Of a stretch of DNA of 64,000 bases, positions 62,741 through 64,000 are shown piece after piece. Made by a program: the position numbers and the translations under genes. Source of the stretch: Giardia muris (Eukaryota > Fornicata > Diplomonadida > Hexamitidae); the NCBI GenBank assembly GCA_006247105.1, contig CM016929.1, positions 62,001-126,000 on the forward strand. The letters are read 5' to 3'. The notes beneath the pieces were generated by a model that saw nothing but the letters and a program-made list of their open reading frames with translations, did no database searches and was not told the DNA's origin. Position 1 is the stretch's first letter, and each line of letters starts with the position of its first letter.

Positions 62741-64000
62741 TCACTGGTGCCTCACCGCCTCCTCGAGGACCTCCCGTGCTGTCGGACGGTCTTTGGGGTC
62801 CTTCGAGAGCATCCGAGAGATGAGATCAGCAAGGTCTGAGGGACGACCCTCGAGAGAAGGAGCGGACGTCTCGTTGAGGACAGCTGCTACGTTCTCGAAC
62901 GGAAGGGCGTGGGTGCACATCTCATATCCCATCACTCCCAGGGCCCAGACGTCGACGGACTTGTCGTAGTTCTCCCCTTGGTGGATCTCGGGGGCCATGT
63001 ATCCAAAGGTTCCTACAAGCGTACTCATCCGAGACGAGTCCCCGAGCGTTCTTGCAAGTCCGAAGTCTCCCAGGACACACCGACCATCGGAAGAGAGGAG
63101 GACGTTCTCCGGCTTCAGGTCTCTGTGGACGAGCCCCCTCTCGTGGAGGTAGGCAAGACCGCTCGCCATCTCCCGAAGGCATCTCCACACCTCCTCGTCC
63201 CTGAAGGGCTCTCCCCTCTCCCCGCGCCCCCGGACCTCATCGAGGAGCGTCCCGGAGCACCAGTCCATCACGAGGTAGGCGGTCCCGTTGTCCGGGTCGT
63301 CGTGCACCCGGTGGTAGCGGAGGACGTGGGGGTGCTTGAGGGAGGGAATGGTCCCCATCTCCCTTCGGAGGGAGTCGACGATCGTCCTCTCCATCTCCTC
63401 GTACTCGACGACCTTCAGGGCGCAGTTCCCGTGCTCCTCGGACCAGGCGGAGAAGACGGTCCCGAAGGCCCCCCTTCCGAGCCTCCCCGTAAGCTGGAAG
63501 GACGAGAGCTCATCGGGAAGGTCGGGGAGGTGGACCTTCTTTCTGAGGAGGGGCGTGATCTTCTTCTTCCCATCGGGAAGGCCGTTGGCGACATCCTCTG
63601 CCGTCCTGCCCTCCCCGTCCTTCATGTCCCTCTCCAGAAGGAGGAGGCCGATGCACTCCTCGTGTCCTCCCCTCACTGCATGCATCAGGGCCGTCCATCC
63701 CCTCCCGTCCTGGAGGTGGGCCTCGAGGGGCCGGAGGAGGCGGACGACCTCGGTCTGGCCTCGGGAGGCGGCGTGCATCAGGGCCGTCATGCCTGAGGAG
63801 TCCTTCTGTCCCGCCTGGTCGAGGTGCCTTCGGAGTGTATCGAGGTCTCCCTGGATGGCAGATGAGATGAGAGAGCTGTCCTCCCGTGCAGGGGGAAGCC
63901 TGCCCCCGACAGCAGCGAGGTTCTGGAGGAGGACCTTCTTCTCCTCCTCCACCTCCTCGAGGCGTCTCCGAAGGTCTTTCATGTCATGGCTCTCGGTCCT
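62741..64000 (-). CDS. Ankyrin-NEK kinase (protein 21.1/NEK type), C-terminal part; runs off right edge
   Basis: At least 413 residues are visible from an in-frame ATG at 63982, but homology to the left-hand copy shows the true start is beyond the window. The order is a coiled-coil end (MKDLRRRLEEVEEEKK), two ankyrin units (residues about 55-140) and a complete NEK-type kinase (about 170-410): GRGAFGTVFSA, CALKVVEYEE Lys, HRDLKPEN, DFGLART, a GYMAPEI segment and VWALGVMGYEMC. All catalytic residues are present, so it should be active. It is the intact counterpart of the broken gene at 617-3525. Giardia NEKs are linked to cytoskeletal and cell-cycle tasks; the specific role here is not known. 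Confidence 0.92.
   Translation of the reverse strand, partial: RTESHDMKDLRRRLEEVEEEKKVLLQNLAAVGGRLPPAREDSSLISSAIQGDLDTLRRHLDQAGQKDSSGMTALMHAASRGQTEVVRLLRPLEAHLQDGRGWTALMHAVRGGHEECIGLLLLERDMKDGEGRTAEDVANGLPDGKKKITPLLRKKVHLPDLPDELSSFQLTGRLGRGAFGTVFSAWSEEHGNCALKVVEYEEMERTIVDSLRREMGTIPSLKHPHVLRYHRVHDDPDNGTAYLVMDWCSGTLLDEVRGRGERGEPFRDEEVWRCLREMASGLAYLHERGLVHRDLKPENVLLSSDGRCVLGDFGLARTLGDSSRMSTLVGTFGYMAPEIHQGENYDKSVDVWALGVMGYEMCTHALPFENVAAVLNETSAPSLEGRPSDLADLISRMLSKDPKDRPTAREVLEEAVRHQ
62773..62969 (-). repeat. 197 bp block shared with the tandem kinase gene
   Basis: Partner of 25757-25953. Confidence 0.88.
63093..64000 (-). repeat. Direct repeat copy B
   Basis: Partner of 681-1591. It continues into the intact kinase C-lobe on one side and out of the window on the other. 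Confidence 0.9.

Overview
The window looks like nuclear DNA of a diplomonad of the genus Giardia. The evidence is ankyrin proteins of the Giardia 'protein 21.1' type (TALM.AA.GH repeats), ankyrin-NEK kinase fusions, a CXXC-rich variant-specific surface protein (VSP) fragment, no visible introns, 1-20 bp intergenic gaps, AT-rich start contexts and AGTGAA polyadenylation-type signals at stop codons. The high GC and the bacterial-type metabolic genes would suit G. muris better than G. intestinalis, but that species guess is inference.

Left part (1 to about 26.5 kb) is a variable, repeat-driven region. It starts with the 5' half of a GEX1/KAR5-type nuclear fusion gene running off the left edge. 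Next come a broken ankyrin-NEK gene, a bacterial-type aldo-keto reductase, an arginase-family gene with one in-frame stop, a Sey1/RHD3-like large GTPase, two ankyrin-RING genes, a 5 kb stretch with almost no credible genes, and a long ankyrin/coiled-coil gene. The part closes with a VSP fragment, a second bacterial-type patch (metallo-beta-lactamase-fold hydrolase plus a 5'-truncated flavodoxin-fold quinone reductase) and a tandem kinase-pseudokinase. A 328 bp inverted repeat at 12.7 and 21.5-21.9 kb gives two different ankyrin genes the same promoter and N-terminus and abuts the end of the VSP fragment.

Middle part (26.8 to 62.3 kb) is a very compact housekeeping block: a MYND-finger protein, ribosomal protein L11, a giant protein of about 7,100 residues, a Cys-motif protein, phospholipase B-like protein, PHF5A (SF3b splicing factor), CAF-1 p60 (histone chaperone), three small or unknown proteins, a six-TM NDC1-like protein, a type I membrane protein and tRNA-Ala(CGC). 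Divergent starts are as little as 5 bp apart, and convergent stops 1 to 5 bp apart.

The giant gene is the most unusual object. It is not obviously any common family, but its second half follows dynein heavy chain order: an AAA1-like block without a Walker A motif, an AAA3-like block with an intact P-loop, and an AAA4-like block with a decayed P-loop. I interpret it as a very large, divergent dynein-heavy-chain relative whose main ATPase site is lost.

Right edge (62.7 kb to end): an intact ankyrin-NEK kinase gene, a near-copy of the broken one at the left, runs off the window. The two copies, a third copy of their coiled-coil, and a 98% identical 197 bp patch shared with the tandem kinase point to active recombination among 21.1/NEK genes.
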